This document shows positions 15,488 through 24,164 of a stretch of 33,742 nt of DNA, piece by piece. The stretch is from Desertifilum tharense IPPAS B-1220. GTDB taxonomy: Bacteria; Cyanobacteriota; Cyanobacteriia; Cyanobacteriales; Desertifilaceae. The notes beneath the pieces were generated by a model. The model worked only from the letters and a program-made list of their open reading frames with translations, did no database searches and was not told the DNA's origin. Within the stretch, counting starts at the first letter, position 1, and the number at the start of each line of letters is the position of its first letter. The stretch lies in assembly GCF_001746915.1 (NCBI RefSeq), contig NZ_MJGC01000081.1:1-33742 (forward strand), given 5' to 3'. Both the position numbers and the translations under genes were made by a program.

Positions 15488-18400
15488 ATGCAACGACCCA
15501 TACCTGAGAACATCGCGCTAAACGAGATTACGATTACCGAGGAGCTATACCAACGTCCTCCCCGCCCGGCCAACGTGCAGGCAGAAAATCAAGCCTTGCG
15601 GACATTGATCCATCAGATGGCACAGGATTATGAAAACCTGATGCAAACTTTGGTGAACGTGGCTCTGGATCTCTGTCAGGCAGGCACAACTGGCGTGAGC
15701 TTACTGGAAACGTTGCCCGATGGAGAAGAAATCTTTCGCTGGAACGCCCTAGCAGGAACTTTAGCGCCCTATGTCGGTGGCAGTTCTCCCCGTCACTTTA
15801 GCCCCTGTGGGTTCTGTCTAGAACAGGGTTCTCCGGTCTTGTTTTCTCATCCCGAACGCTATTTTACCAACCTCCAAGCGACCCATACGCCGATTGTAGA
15901 AGGGTTAGTATTGCCCCTAATTGCCGATAATCATGCCCTTGGCACAATCTGGATGATGTCGCACGACGAGCAACGGCATTTTGACTCAGAAGATGTGCGA
16001 ATGATGACGAGTCTGGCTGACTTGACTGCCACCGCCCTGCTGTTGCAACAGCGCCAAACCAGAGAATTGCTGGCGGCTAATGCGACTTTAGAAACAGAAG
16101 TTGGAGAACGCAAACAAGCAGAAGAGCGATCGCGCGCCCTGATCCAAAATCTTCCAGGTGGAGCAGTGTTTGTCGTCGATCGCGATCTGCGTTATTTGCT
16201 CGCAGAAGGAGAAGCCCTAGCCGCAGCCGGATTCAGATCGCAAGACTTCATCGGGCGGACAATTTTTGAGGCGCTGCCCCCCCATTTAGCCGCAAGTTAC
16301 GAGCCAATGTACCGTCAAGCACTGGCAGGCGAGCCATTTGAGGATGAGCATAACGCCCACGATCGCACCTACCTCTCGCGGGGAACGCCGCTGCGAGCTG
16401 AAAATGGAGAAACGTATGCGGTACTGGTTGTTTCTTATGAGATTAGCGATCGCAAACAAGCCGAGCAAGCCCTGCGCGAGTCTGAGGCACGGTTTCGCAC
16501 GCTGGCAAACACGGCACCTGCTTTGATCTGGTATAACGACGCCCAGGGCGAAAATCAGTTCATCAATCAGTATTTTCTGGATTTCACGGGCAAGAGTGCC
16601 GAGCAAATTCGTGGAGAGGGTTGGCATACTTTAGTTCATCCAGAGGATGCTGAATCTTACATCGCTGATTATTTGGCAGCAGTCCGCGAGCAGCGAACGT
16701 GGCACAATCGCAACCGCCTTCGACGACATGACGGGGTGTGGCGATGGCACGACAATTATGCCCAGCCGCTCTTTAATGCCGATGGCGTTTATCTCGGTCA
16801 TGTCGGCGTAACGATCGATAATACGGATGCCATTGAAGCCGAAATCAACCTGCGCGAATCGGAAACCAAATATCGATCGCTCTTCAACTCGATGGATGAA
16901 GCTTTTGCCGTCATCGAAGTCCTGACTGGCGAGAACGGCGAGTGGAACGACTTTCTCTTTTTAGAAGTCAATCCTGCGTTTGTGAAACAGACGGGTATGG
17001 AGTATCCGGTTGGGCGCAAAGCCACAGAACTGCTAGGAACACCCAATCCACAGTGGGCGAAGGTTTATGGACGAGTCGCCGAAACGGGCGAACCGATTCG
17101 GTTTGAAGAAGGCGAAGCCACCCTGGGGCGGGTTTTTGACCTATATGTTTTCCGTTTGGGTGGAGAGGGTAGCCGCCGCGTGGCGGTTCTATTTGCCGAC
17201 ATCAGCGATCGCAAGCGCGCCGAGGAGACGTTGCGCGAGAACGAGGCGCGCCAAGGGTTCCTGCTGAAGCTCAGCGATATTCTGCAACAATTTGTGCAGC
17301 CGAATGACATCAAGACGGCGGCGATGTGCTTACTTGGCGAGCATCTTGGCGTGAGCCGCGCTCAGTATCACGAGTGCGACAGCAGCGGTGAATACTATAG
17401 TGCTGACGGGGTGGGCTATGCCAACGGCTTGCCGCTGCTGGATTTGAAGTACCGAATAGACGCTTTCAGCACCTTTGTTAACGAAGATTTTGCTGCCGGA
17501 CGCCCCTACCGAATCAACGACCTCACTGTCGATCCGCGAGTCAGCGCCGAAGAACGCGAGGCCTATCGCACTTACCAGATCGGGGCGGGGGCTGGCGTGC
17601 CCTTAATCAGGGGCGGGAAGCTCGTCGCCATCCTCGCCGTTCACGATGTTCGCCCCCATCCCTGGACAGACCTCGAAATGGATTTAATCCGCGAGACGGC
17701 GGAGCGGATTTGGACACCCCTCGAACGCGCTCGCGCCGAAGAAGCCTTGCGCGAGAGTGAGGCGAAATATCGATCGTTATTCACATCAATTGACGAAGGC
17801 TTTACCCTGTTGGAAATGATTCCCGACGAGTCCGGTCATCCTGCTGACTTTCGGATTGTGGAAACAAATCCAGCCTGGGAGCAACAAACTGGCTTAACCG
17901 ATGTCGTTGGTAGGACGCTGTTGGAAATCGCCTCCAATTTTGAACAGCAGTTGCTTGACTTTTACAGTGATGTTGTAATTTCTGGCAGAGGGCGGCGTAC
18001 CGAATTCTACACGGCAGCCGTTGATCGTTGGTATACCGTCTATGCCTCGCGGATCGGTGGTGAAGGGAGCTGTCAAGTTGTTGCGGTGTTCAACGATATC
18101 AGCGATCGCAAACGAACTGAAGAGCAGCAGGCGTTTCTGCTGAAATTTAGCGACGCGCTGCGTGCGGAACCCGATGCGGACTCCGTCGCGAACCGAGCAG
18201 TTCGGATGCTCGCCGAGCATCTGCACCTCGATCGCTGCTGGCTCGCCGAGGTGTTCGAGCAGCAGGACATCGCCACGATCGGCTGGGAATATCATCGACC
18301 GGATCTGCCGCCGACGGCGGGCGTCTATCGGCTGTCGGACTACCCTGAAATAATGCGACAGATTGCAACCCAGCCGATGGTCATCCACAATGTAGCCAGC

Positions 18401-20653
18401 GACCCCGACTTCGCAGACTCCGAGAAGGCACTGCTGGCTCAGTTGCAAATACAAGCCCTGCTGGTTGTGTCGCTGCGAAAGGGGCAACACCAAGTCATCT
18501 GGGCGCTGGTGTGCACCGTAACCACAGCCCGTCACTGGAACGAGTCCGAGCGGGTGCTGCTGGAGCAAGTCAGCGAGCGTACCTGGGCCGCCATTGAACG
18601 CGCCCGCGCTGAAGCTGCCTTGCGCGAATCGGAACTTCTGCGAATTCGAGAACAAGCCGCCCGCGAACAAGAACGCCAACGCGCCGAACAACTCGCAGAA
18701 CTCGATCGCGCCAAAACCCTCTTCTTCAGCAATGTCAGCCATGAATTCCGCACGCCCCTAACGCTATCCCTGGCTCCGTTGCAAGATGCTTTGAGCGATC
18801 GCACCCATCCCCTCGACCCGGTTCAGCGAGAACGGTTAGAACTGGTTCACCGTAACAGCCTGCGCTTATTGAAACTGGTCAACACCCTGCTCGACTTCTC
18901 TCGGATTGAAGCCGGACGAATGGAAGCCGTCTATGAACCGACGGATCTAGCAACCTACACCGCAGAACTTGCCAGTGTGTTTCGGTCTGCGATCGAACGG
19001 GCAGGACTGCGGTTAATAGTTGATTGCCCACCACTACCTGCACCCATCTATGTCGATCGAGAAATGTGGGAGAAGATCGTTCTTAACCTGCTCTCTAACG
19101 CCCTGAAGTTTACCTTTTCGGGTGAAATTACCGTTAGTCTGCATCCGAACGATCGTAACCCAGTCATGCTTCAGATTCGAGATACGGGCAGCGGCATCGC
19201 TCCCGAACACCTACCTCATTTGTTCGAGCGATTCTATCAGGTTCAAGGAGAAATGGCACGTACCCATGAAGGATCGGGCATTGGTCTAGCTCTAGTGTAT
19301 GAATTGGTTCGATTGCAGGGGGGTGCGATCGCCGTCAGCAGCACTGTGGGAGAAGGAACCTGCTTTACCATCACGCTACCCAATGGATGCGAACACCTCC
19401 CTCCAGAGCGCATCCAGGCAACCCGTACCCTCACATCTACTGCGTTGGGTGCAGTTCCTTACGTCGCAGAGGCAGAGCGGTGGTTATCTCAGGAGAGTGG
19501 AAGAGAAAACGAATATCCATCCCCCGATCTCTTCAAGGTTCTGGTTGTGGATGACAATGCAGATATGTGCCAATATCTCACGCACATTCTAAGCGGATAT
19601 GTTCAAGTCGAAGCCGTTGCAGACGGAACAGCAGCTTTGGCAGCCATTCAAATGCAATCCCCCGATCTGATCCTTAGCGATGTGATGATGCCGAGACTCG
19701 ATGGCTTCGGCTTACTTCAGACTTTACGATCCGATCCGCGTACCCGCAATATTCCTGTGATTCTGCTCTCGGCTCGTGCAGGAGTTGAAGCGATCGCAGA
19801 AGGATTGAAAGCGGGAGCCGATGACTATCTGATCAAACCCTTTTCGGCGCAAGAACTGATCTCTCGCGTTATGGCTCATCTGCAAATGGCGCAATTACGC
19901 GGCGAAGCCCTACAAGCCGCTAGAAGTACGATTCGCAGCCGCGATGAATTCATTTCTGTTGTTTCTCACGAACTGAATACCCCTCTGGTGGCGATTTTGG
20001 GTTGGACTCGGATATTGCGGAACAGTCCCCCCAGCCCGGTTGTGTTAACTAAAGCATTAGACACCATTGAGCGTAATGCAACCCTACAAGCCAAGTTGGT
20101 ACAAGACTTGCTGGATATTTCTCGGATCGCTGCTGGTAAACTGCGTCTTAATCCTCAACCCATTGAATTGAAACCAGCGATTGAAACTGCGATCGCAACG
20201 GTGACTCAAACCGCAGCCGCTAAAGACATCCACTTAACTTGGCAGGAACATGTCACAGAACCCGTTATCGTGATGGGAGATAGCGATCGCTTGAGTCAAG
20301 TTTTCATCAATCTCCTCACCAATGCCATCAAATTCACGCCAGAATTAGGCAGCGTTACCGTACAACTCTCTCTAACAGCCGAAGACGGTTCTGCGGGTGC
20401 CTCCTTTGCCGAAATTCGGGTTATAGATACAGGGATTGGCATTACCGCTGATTTTCTACCCCATATGTTCGATCGCTTCCGTCAAGCTGAAGGGATAAAT
20501 TCAGTTAAGGGACTGGGGTTAGGATTGGCGATCGCTCGTCACATTGTCCAACTTCATCGCGGTACAATTCAGGCTGAAAGTGCAGGAGAAGGACAAGGTT
20601 CAACCTTGATCGTCCGCTTGCCTTTACTGCCTCCCGAAACTCAAGTCACGTAG
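15488..20653 (+). CDS. Multi-sensor hybrid histidine kinase with two kinase cores
   Basis: A 1721-residue cytosolic sensor without membrane helices. Approximate order: GAF (50-185), PAS (213-325), PAS (330-455), PAS (457-580), GAF (592-750), PAS (756-875), GAF (883-1040), HisKA/HATPase core 1, REC, then HisKA/HATPase core 2. Core 1 has H1085 (SNVSHEFRTPL), N-box NLLSNALKF and DTGSGIA. REC (1349-1465) has D1398 (ILSDVMMPR) and LIKPF. Core 2 has H1494 (SVVSHELNTPL), NLLTNAIKF and DTGIGIT. Both cores look catalytically complete, which is unusual. The PAS domains at 457 and 756 are alike in sequence and probably arose by duplication. AGGAGG lies 15 bases before the ATG. The last codons and the TAG fall at the edge of a tandem repeat. 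Signal and output are unknown. Confidence 0.92.
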   Translation: MQRPIPENIALNEITITEELYQRPPRPANVQAENQALRTLIHQMAQDYENLMQTLVNVALDLCQAGTTGVSLLETLPDGEEIFRWNALAGTLAPYVGGSSPRHFSPCGFCLEQGSPVLFSHPERYFTNLQATHTPIVEGLVLPLIADNHALGTIWMMSHDEQRHFDSEDVRMMTSLADLTATALLLQQRQTRELLAANATLETEVGERKQAEERSRALIQNLPGGAVFVVDRDLRYLLAEGEALAAAGFRSQDFIGRTIFEALPPHLAASYEPMYRQALAGEPFEDEHNAHDRTYLSRGTPLRAENGETYAVLVVSYEISDRKQAEQALRESEARFRTLANTAPALIWYNDAQGENQFINQYFLDFTGKSAEQIRGEGWHTLVHPEDAESYIADYLAAVREQRTWHNRNRLRRHDGVWRWHDNYAQPLFNADGVYLGHVGVTIDNTDAIEAEINLRESETKYRSLFNSMDEAFAVIEVLTGENGEWNDFLFLEVNPAFVKQTGMEYPVGRKATELLGTPNPQWAKVYGRVAETGEPIRFEEGEATLGRVFDLYVFRLGGEGSRRVAVLFADISDRKRAEETLRENEARQGFLLKLSDILQQFVQPNDIKTAAMCLLGEHLGVSRAQYHECDSSGEYYSADGVGYANGLPLLDLKYRIDAFSTFVNEDFAAGRPYRINDLTVDPRVSAEEREAYRTYQIGAGAGVPLIRGGKLVAILAVHDVRPHPWTDLEMDLIRETAERIWTPLERARAEEALRESEAKYRSLFTSIDEGFTLLEMIPDESGHPADFRIVETNPAWEQQTGLTDVVGRTLLEIASNFEQQLLDFYSDVVISGRGRRTEFYTAAVDRWYTVYASRIGGEGSCQVVAVFNDISDRKRTEEQQAFLLKFSDALRAEPDADSVANRAVRMLAEHLHLDRCWLAEVFEQQDIATIGWEYHRPDLPPTAGVYRLSDYPEIMRQIATQPMVIHNVASDPDFADSEKALLAQLQIQALLVVSLRKGQHQVIWALVCTVTTARHWNESERVLLEQVSERTWAAIERARAEAALRESELLRIREQAAREQERQRAEQLAELDRAKTLFFSNVSHEFRTPLTLSLAPLQDALSDRTHPLDPVQRERLELVHRNSLRLLKLVNTLLDFSRIEAGRMEAVYEPTDLATYTAELASVFRSAIERAGLRLIVDCPPLPAPIYVDREMWEKIVLNLLSNALKFTFSGEITVSLHPNDRNPVMLQIRDTGSGIAPEHLPHLFERFYQVQGEMARTHEGSGIGLALVYELVRLQGGAIAVSSTVGEGTCFTITLPNGCEHLPPERIQATRTLTSTALGAVPYVAEAERWLSQESGRENEYPSPDLFKVLVVDDNADMCQYLTHILSGYVQVEAVADGTAALAAIQMQSPDLILSDVMMPRLDGFGLLQTLRSDPRTRNIPVILLSARAGVEAIAEGLKAGADDYLIKPFSAQELISRVMAHLQMAQLRGEALQAARSTIRSRDEFISVVSHELNTPLVAILGWTRILRNSPPSPVVLTKALDTIERNATLQAKLVQDLLDISRIAAGKLRLNPQPIELKPAIETAIATVTQTAAAKDIHLTWQEHVTEPVIVMGDSDRLSQVFINLLTNAIKFTPELGSVTVQLSLTAEDGSAGASFAEIRVIDTGIGITADFLPHMFDRFRQAEGINSVKGLGLGLAIARHIVQLHRGTIQAESAGEGQGSTLIVRLPLLPPETQVT

Positions 20654-20818
20654 GTTGGGTTGAGGTACGAAACCCAACACAACCTCAAGCCACGTAGGTT
20701 GGGTTGAGGTACGAAACCCAACACAACCTCAAGTCACGTAGGTTGGGTTGAGCTACGAAACCCAACACAACCTCAAGTCACGTAGGTTAGGTTGAGCTAC
20801 GAAACCCAACACAACCCA
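20648..20818. repeat. Four tandem 44-bp GTAGGTTGGGTT repeats between convergent genes
   Basis: Units start at 20648, 20692, 20736 and 20780; the last is cut at 39 bp. Each holds GTTGGGTT-GAGGTACGA-AACCCAAC, an 8-bp hairpin. The kinase stop codon TAG is the TAG of the first ACGTAGG, and the opposing permease ends 2 bp beyond the array. The 36 bases at 20644-20679 are identical, in reverse orientation, to 12043-12078 in the permease-leader repeats. The hairpins could terminate transcription from both sides. There are no spacers, so it is not a CRISPR array. Confidence 0.92.
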
Positions 20819-20820
20819 GG

Positions 20821-21645
20821 CTACTTCCCGCCAGTGAAAGTAACGCTGTGGATAAAGTAACGATTAAAGAAAGCGTAAATCGCGAGGGCGGGTAGGGTAA
20901 AAACCATTGAAGCCGCCATGATGTAGTTCCAATAACTGATGTATTGCCCTTTAAAAGTATTCAATCCCAAGGGTAGGGTAAACATGGCTGGATCGGATAA
21001 AATCATCAGGGGCATTAAGAAGTTATTCCAAGCACCCATAAAGACAAAGATGGCTTGGGCAGCAAGAGCAGGTTTGGCTAAAGGTAGAACAATTTGCCAA
21101 AAAGTTTGCCAGCGGTTTAAACCATCCAAAGCGGCGGCTTCTTCGAGTTCCTTGGGGAAGTTAATGAAGAATTGACGCATCATGAAGATGAAGGTGGCGT
21201 TGACAACGCTAGGGACAATTAAACCTTGATAAGTATTCAGCCAGCCCAGAGATTTAAGGATTAAAAAGGTAGGAATCAGCGTAATTTGTCCGGGTACCAT
21301 TAAAACAGCTAAAATTAAAGCAAAAATCAGGTTATTTCCCGGAAAGTGAATGCGGGCGAGTGCATAACCTGCCATTGAATTGAATAGCAAGTTAAAACTG
21401 GTGATAAAAACTGCAACCAAAACGCTATTAAATAGCCAGCGTCCAAATAAGGGAGAAGCGGTGAAGATGTGCTGATAATTCTCCCAAGTGAAGTGTTGAG
21501 GAATTAAATGCATCCCCCCCTCTACAATCTCAGCAAGGGGCTTAAATGAGGCAGATAGCGCCCAAGCAAAGGGAAATAGAGTAATGATGGCGTAGGCGAT
21601 GAGGATGCTGTAAAAGAGGGGTTGTAGAAAGTGCGATCGCTTCAT
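20821..21645 (-). CDS. Carbohydrate ABC importer permease, MalG type
   Basis: A 274-residue CUT1-family permease with six predicted helices. It shows the MalG hallmarks: AIITLFPFAWALSASFKP near the N-terminus, MVPGQITLIPTFLILKSLGW, and the EAA loop EEAAALDGLNRWQTFWQIV followed by LPLAKPALA. The C-terminus has YFIHSVTFTGGK, the usual family end. It pairs with the permease encoded 27 bp upstream and receives substrate from the lipoprotein encoded before that. AGGAAAAG lies just before its ATG. No ATPase gene is adjacent, so a shared ATPase elsewhere is likely. Candidate substrates in cyanobacteria include glucosylglycerol, trehalose and sucrose; the sequence does not decide. Confidence 0.9.
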   Translation of the reverse strand: MKRSHFLQPLFYSILIAYAIITLFPFAWALSASFKPLAEIVEGGMHLIPQHFTWENYQHIFTASPLFGRWLFNSVLVAVFITSFNLLFNSMAGYALARIHFPGNNLIFALILAVLMVPGQITLIPTFLILKSLGWLNTYQGLIVPSVVNATFIFMMRQFFINFPKELEEAAALDGLNRWQTFWQIVLPLAKPALAAQAIFVFMGAWNNFLMPLMILSDPAMFTLPLGLNTFKGQYISYWNYIMAASMVFTLPALAIYAFFNRYFIHSVTFTGGK

Positions 21646-21672
21646 TTCTTTTCCTCGATAATGGGGAAAATC

Positions 21673-22572
21673 TTAGTTGGCTTTTTCGTCTTTAAATAAG
21701 CGACGTTGGATAGCAGTAACGAGCATAATAATCAGGGCTAACACTAAAGCTAAAGCCGCCGCATAGCCAATATCTAAATTCTTAAAGGCATATTGATAAA
21801 TGAGTAAAACAAAGGTCAGCGTTGCATTATTCGGGCCGCCGGAACCGCCAGAAAAGATATAAGATTGATCGAACAGTTGGAAGGTACCGATAATTCCCAT
21901 AACCACAATAAAGAAGGTGACGGGCTTGAGTAAGGGGAGGGTAATATTCCAGAGTCGATCCATTTCATTCGCCCCATCTAACTTAGCAGCCTCGTACAAA
22001 TAAGTGGGGATATCTTGCAAAGCCGCTAAATAAATGACCATAAAAAAGGGCGCGGTAGACCAAATATTCATAATCATGATTGACTTTAAGGCAACGTTAG
22101 GATCGCCTAGCCAGTTATACGTGGGTAAGCCGACCTTTTCTAAGAGATTATTCAGCAATCCGTTGGAATTATAAATCCACATAAAAATCAAAGTCAAAAC
22201 GGCGGCTGAGGTAACGGTTGGCATAAAGAAGATGACGCGAAACCAACTTTTTCCTCTGATTTTGAGGTCGAGAATCAAAGCCAAAGCTAACGCTAAAATC
22301 GTCTGAACGGGAACCACAATTAAGACATATTCCAGCGTATTGCGGAGGGCAATTCCGACGCGCGGATCTGCCGTACTGCGGGTTAAATTTCGCAAGCCCA
22401 CAAAGCGATAGCTAACCTCTCCTAGAATTTGGACGCGATGGGTGGCGAGGAAGATGGAAAACAGAATCGGTAAAACCAGAAATACCCCCAAAATCAGGAG
22501 GGTAGGGAACATAAATAAATAGCCAGAAAAGGCTTCTTGACGCTGCTGACTTTTGATGAGACTTTTAAACAT
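21673..22572 (-). CDS. Carbohydrate ABC importer permease, MalF type
   Basis: A 299-residue CUT1-family permease. The first helix, GYLFMFPTLLILGVFLVLP, is followed by a periplasmic segment, FVGLRNLTRSTADPRVGIAL, then the core helices. The cytoplasmic EAA loop reads YEAAKLDGANEMDRLWNIT followed by LPLLKPV. QLFDQSYIFSGGSGGPNNAT near the C-terminus is the characteristic substrate-channel loop of this group. The protein forms the heterodimeric channel with the MalG-type subunit encoded next. It lies 17 bp after the binding protein, as expected of a three-gene operon read leftward. Confidence 0.9.
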   Translation of the reverse strand: MFKSLIKSQQRQEAFSGYLFMFPTLLILGVFLVLPILFSIFLATHRVQILGEVSYRFVGLRNLTRSTADPRVGIALRNTLEYVLIVVPVQTILALALALILDLKIRGKSWFRVIFFMPTVTSAAVLTLIFMWIYNSNGLLNNLLEKVGLPTYNWLGDPNVALKSIMIMNIWSTAPFFMVIYLAALQDIPTYLYEAAKLDGANEMDRLWNITLPLLKPVTFFIVVMGIIGTFQLFDQSYIFSGGSGGPNNATLTFVLLIYQYAFKNLDIGYAAALALVLALIIMLVTAIQRRLFKDEKAN

Positions 22573-22589
22573 CGCCTGCGGTATCCCGG

Positions 22590-23849
22590 TTAGTAATTCT
22601 GGGCTTGAATTTCGCGGTTGGCAGCTTGTTGGGCATCTTCCATCGCCTGCTGAAGCGATTTTTGACCGAGTAAAGCACTGACAAACTGGTTATTGAAATG
22701 GGTTAAAATCGCCGGTAAATTTTCTCCAGCTTGCCAAAGCGTGGCGTAGCTTGCCCCTTTAACAAAAGGACTATACAGCGGATCGCGATCGCGCCCCAAT
22801 TGGGCCAACACCGACTTGCGACTCGGAAGCGCGATTCCCGCCTCTCCCCAAGCTTTCATCCCCGTTTTATTGGTTAAATACTCAATCAGTTCCCAAGCCG
22901 CTTCCTTATGCCGAGTGCGCTTATTCATCACATACGCTGTTGTATACACCATTGTCCCCGATCGGCGATTGATTTTTGGCACTTGGGCGATCGCAAACTC
23001 TAAATCGCTAAACGTCTCTTGCAAATAAGGAATCGCCCAAGGGCCTTCTAAAACCATTGCAACTCGCTGCTGACCAAACATTTCGCTTCCCGAACTCGCC
23101 CCCACATCCGAGGGGGTGGCTGCCGTTCGGTCTTGACGATATTGATCGATAATCAGTTGCAACCCTCTGACACTGCGGCGACTGGCTAAGGCGGCATATC
23201 CCCGACGGTCTACCACCGTTCCGCCGTAGGCTTGGGCGACAAACTTTTGGCGGGCTAATTCTGGAGAAATCCCTAAGCCATACTGGTCTATGCGTCCATT
23301 GCGGTTGCGGTCTAAGGTGAGTTGGCGCGAGTCGTCTCTGAGTTGTTCCCAGGTTTGGGGCGGGTTGGATAAGTTGGCGTCAGCAAACTGTCGGCGATTA
23401 TAAAAGAGTGCCAGGGTTGAGAAGTCCTTGGGAATGCCGTAAATAGTGCCTTGCAACTTAAACGCATTGAGTAAATTGGGTTCAAAGTCGGCTAGGTCAA
23501 AATCGGGTTGAATATAACGATCCAGCGGTTCTAAAACCCCATGTTGCATCAGCAATGGGGCCTCAAACGCATCCAAGAAAAATACATCCGGGGCCGCATC
23601 GCCAATTAAGCGCGTTTTAATCACATCCATATACTGGTCAGCAATCACCTCGAACCTGACTCGAATCTGGGGATGTTGCGCTTCAAATTCCCGGAGAATC
23701 TGTTCTAACGCCTGCCTTTCTGTGGGGCTACTTTGCCAACCACTCAGGGAAAGGGTGGCGATCTCGTTTGAATGGGTTTGAGTGCAGGCGGTTAGCGCCA
23801 GAATTGCTAATAATGCACTGAACCATCTGCCAAAGCTTTGCCAAATCAT
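22590..23849 (-). CDS. Carbohydrate-binding lipoprotein of an ABC importer
   Basis: A 419-residue MalE/UgpB-like binding protein. The signal peptide ends in LALTAC, giving a lipobox with the modified cysteine at about residue 22. The mature protein starts with the family pattern ILREFEAQHPQIRVRFEVI and continues with DVFFLDAFEAPLLMQHGVLEP, GIPKDFSTLALFYNRRQF and a C-terminal AWELIEYLTNKTGMKAWGE. DRNRNGRIDQYG is an EF-hand-like loop, common in this family as a calcium site. It is the first gene of a leftward operon. On its 5' side TACAAT (minus strand, 23894-23899) could be a -10 element. The divergent cobalamin riboswitch starts about 120 bp away. Confidence 0.9.
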   Translation of the reverse strand: MIWQSFGRWFSALLAILALTACTQTHSNEIATLSLSGWQSSPTERQALEQILREFEAQHPQIRVRFEVIADQYMDVIKTRLIGDAAPDVFFLDAFEAPLLMQHGVLEPLDRYIQPDFDLADFEPNLLNAFKLQGTIYGIPKDFSTLALFYNRRQFADANLSNPPQTWEQLRDDSRQLTLDRNRNGRIDQYGLGISPELARQKFVAQAYGGTVVDRRGYAALASRRSVRGLQLIIDQYRQDRTAATPSDVGASSGSEMFGQQRVAMVLEGPWAIPYLQETFSDLEFAIAQVPKINRRSGTMVYTTAYVMNKRTRHKEAAWELIEYLTNKTGMKAWGEAGIALPSRKSVLAQLGRDRDPLYSPFVKGASYATLWQAGENLPAILTHFNNQFVSALLGQKSLQQAMEDAQQAANREIQAQNY

Positions 23850-23969
23850 GCTTTAAAAGTTATCCCAATCTCCGCTTGGTTAGTATTCCCAAAATTGTAT
23901 TGCTGACTACAGGGAGGATGTTGGGTTCCCGGTTAGTACCGCGACGGGCAGATTGTTTTTCAATTCAAT

Positions 23970-24130
23970 AGGAAGGTGTTTTCACGGTACGATAGCAAAA
24001 GCTCGGTTCTGGTGGGGAGCAGCCGCCAGACGTAAGGGGGAAAGAGCAGTGCAAGCCTGCCGCTGTCCCGCAACTGTGATGAGAGATTCATCTCTTTAAG
24101 TCAGGATGCCCGCCGAATTGAAAAACCTGT
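23970..24130 (+). ncRNA. Cobalamin (B12) riboswitch
   Basis: The conserved core is plain: GCCGCTGTCCCGCAACTGTGA at 24058-24078 is the B12-box region, and AAGTCAGGATGCCCGCC at 24098-24114 is the 3' conserved strand. Between them GAGAGAT-TC-ATCTCT forms the variable peripheral hairpin. Upstream GGTGGGGAGCAGCCGCCAGA supplies the usual left arm; the exact 5' end is uncertain by about 20 bases. Adenosyl- or related cobalamin would bind the RNA and reduce expression of the cobalt transporter that follows. The start codon is about 50 bases from the aptamer end, so the switch may act on translation or early termination. Confidence 0.9.
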
Positions 24131-24143
24131 GTTGGATTGACCA

Positions 24144-24160
24144 GTCTGCGAGGTACAGAC
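24144..24160 (+). promoter_or_regulatory. Hairpin displaying the cbiM ribosome-binding site
   Basis: GTCTG-CGAGGTA-CAGAC is a perfect 5-bp stem whose 7-base loop contains GAGGT, the only Shine-Dalgarno-like sequence before the cbiM ATG four bases further on. It may be part of the riboswitch expression platform, with ligand-dependent refolding hiding or exposing the site. This is inferred from position only. Confidence 0.45.
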
Positions 24161-24164
24161 AAAC

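Noticed and set aside
17894..18742. 282-codon antisense ORF inside the hybrid kinase
   Set aside because: It is the complement of well-conserved PAS/GAF coding sequence; its apparent length reflects codon composition, and it has no ribosome-binding site or domain.
20648..20818. CRISPR array
   Set aside because: The four 44-bp units are contiguous with no unique spacers, and no cas genes are present.
23897..23910. GTATTGCTGACTAC, a second perfect GTA-N8-TAC before the carbohydrate importer
   Set aside because: No -10 element lies at the expected 20-24 bp; the nearest candidate is about 34 bp away. One such match by chance in the intergenic DNA is not surprising.
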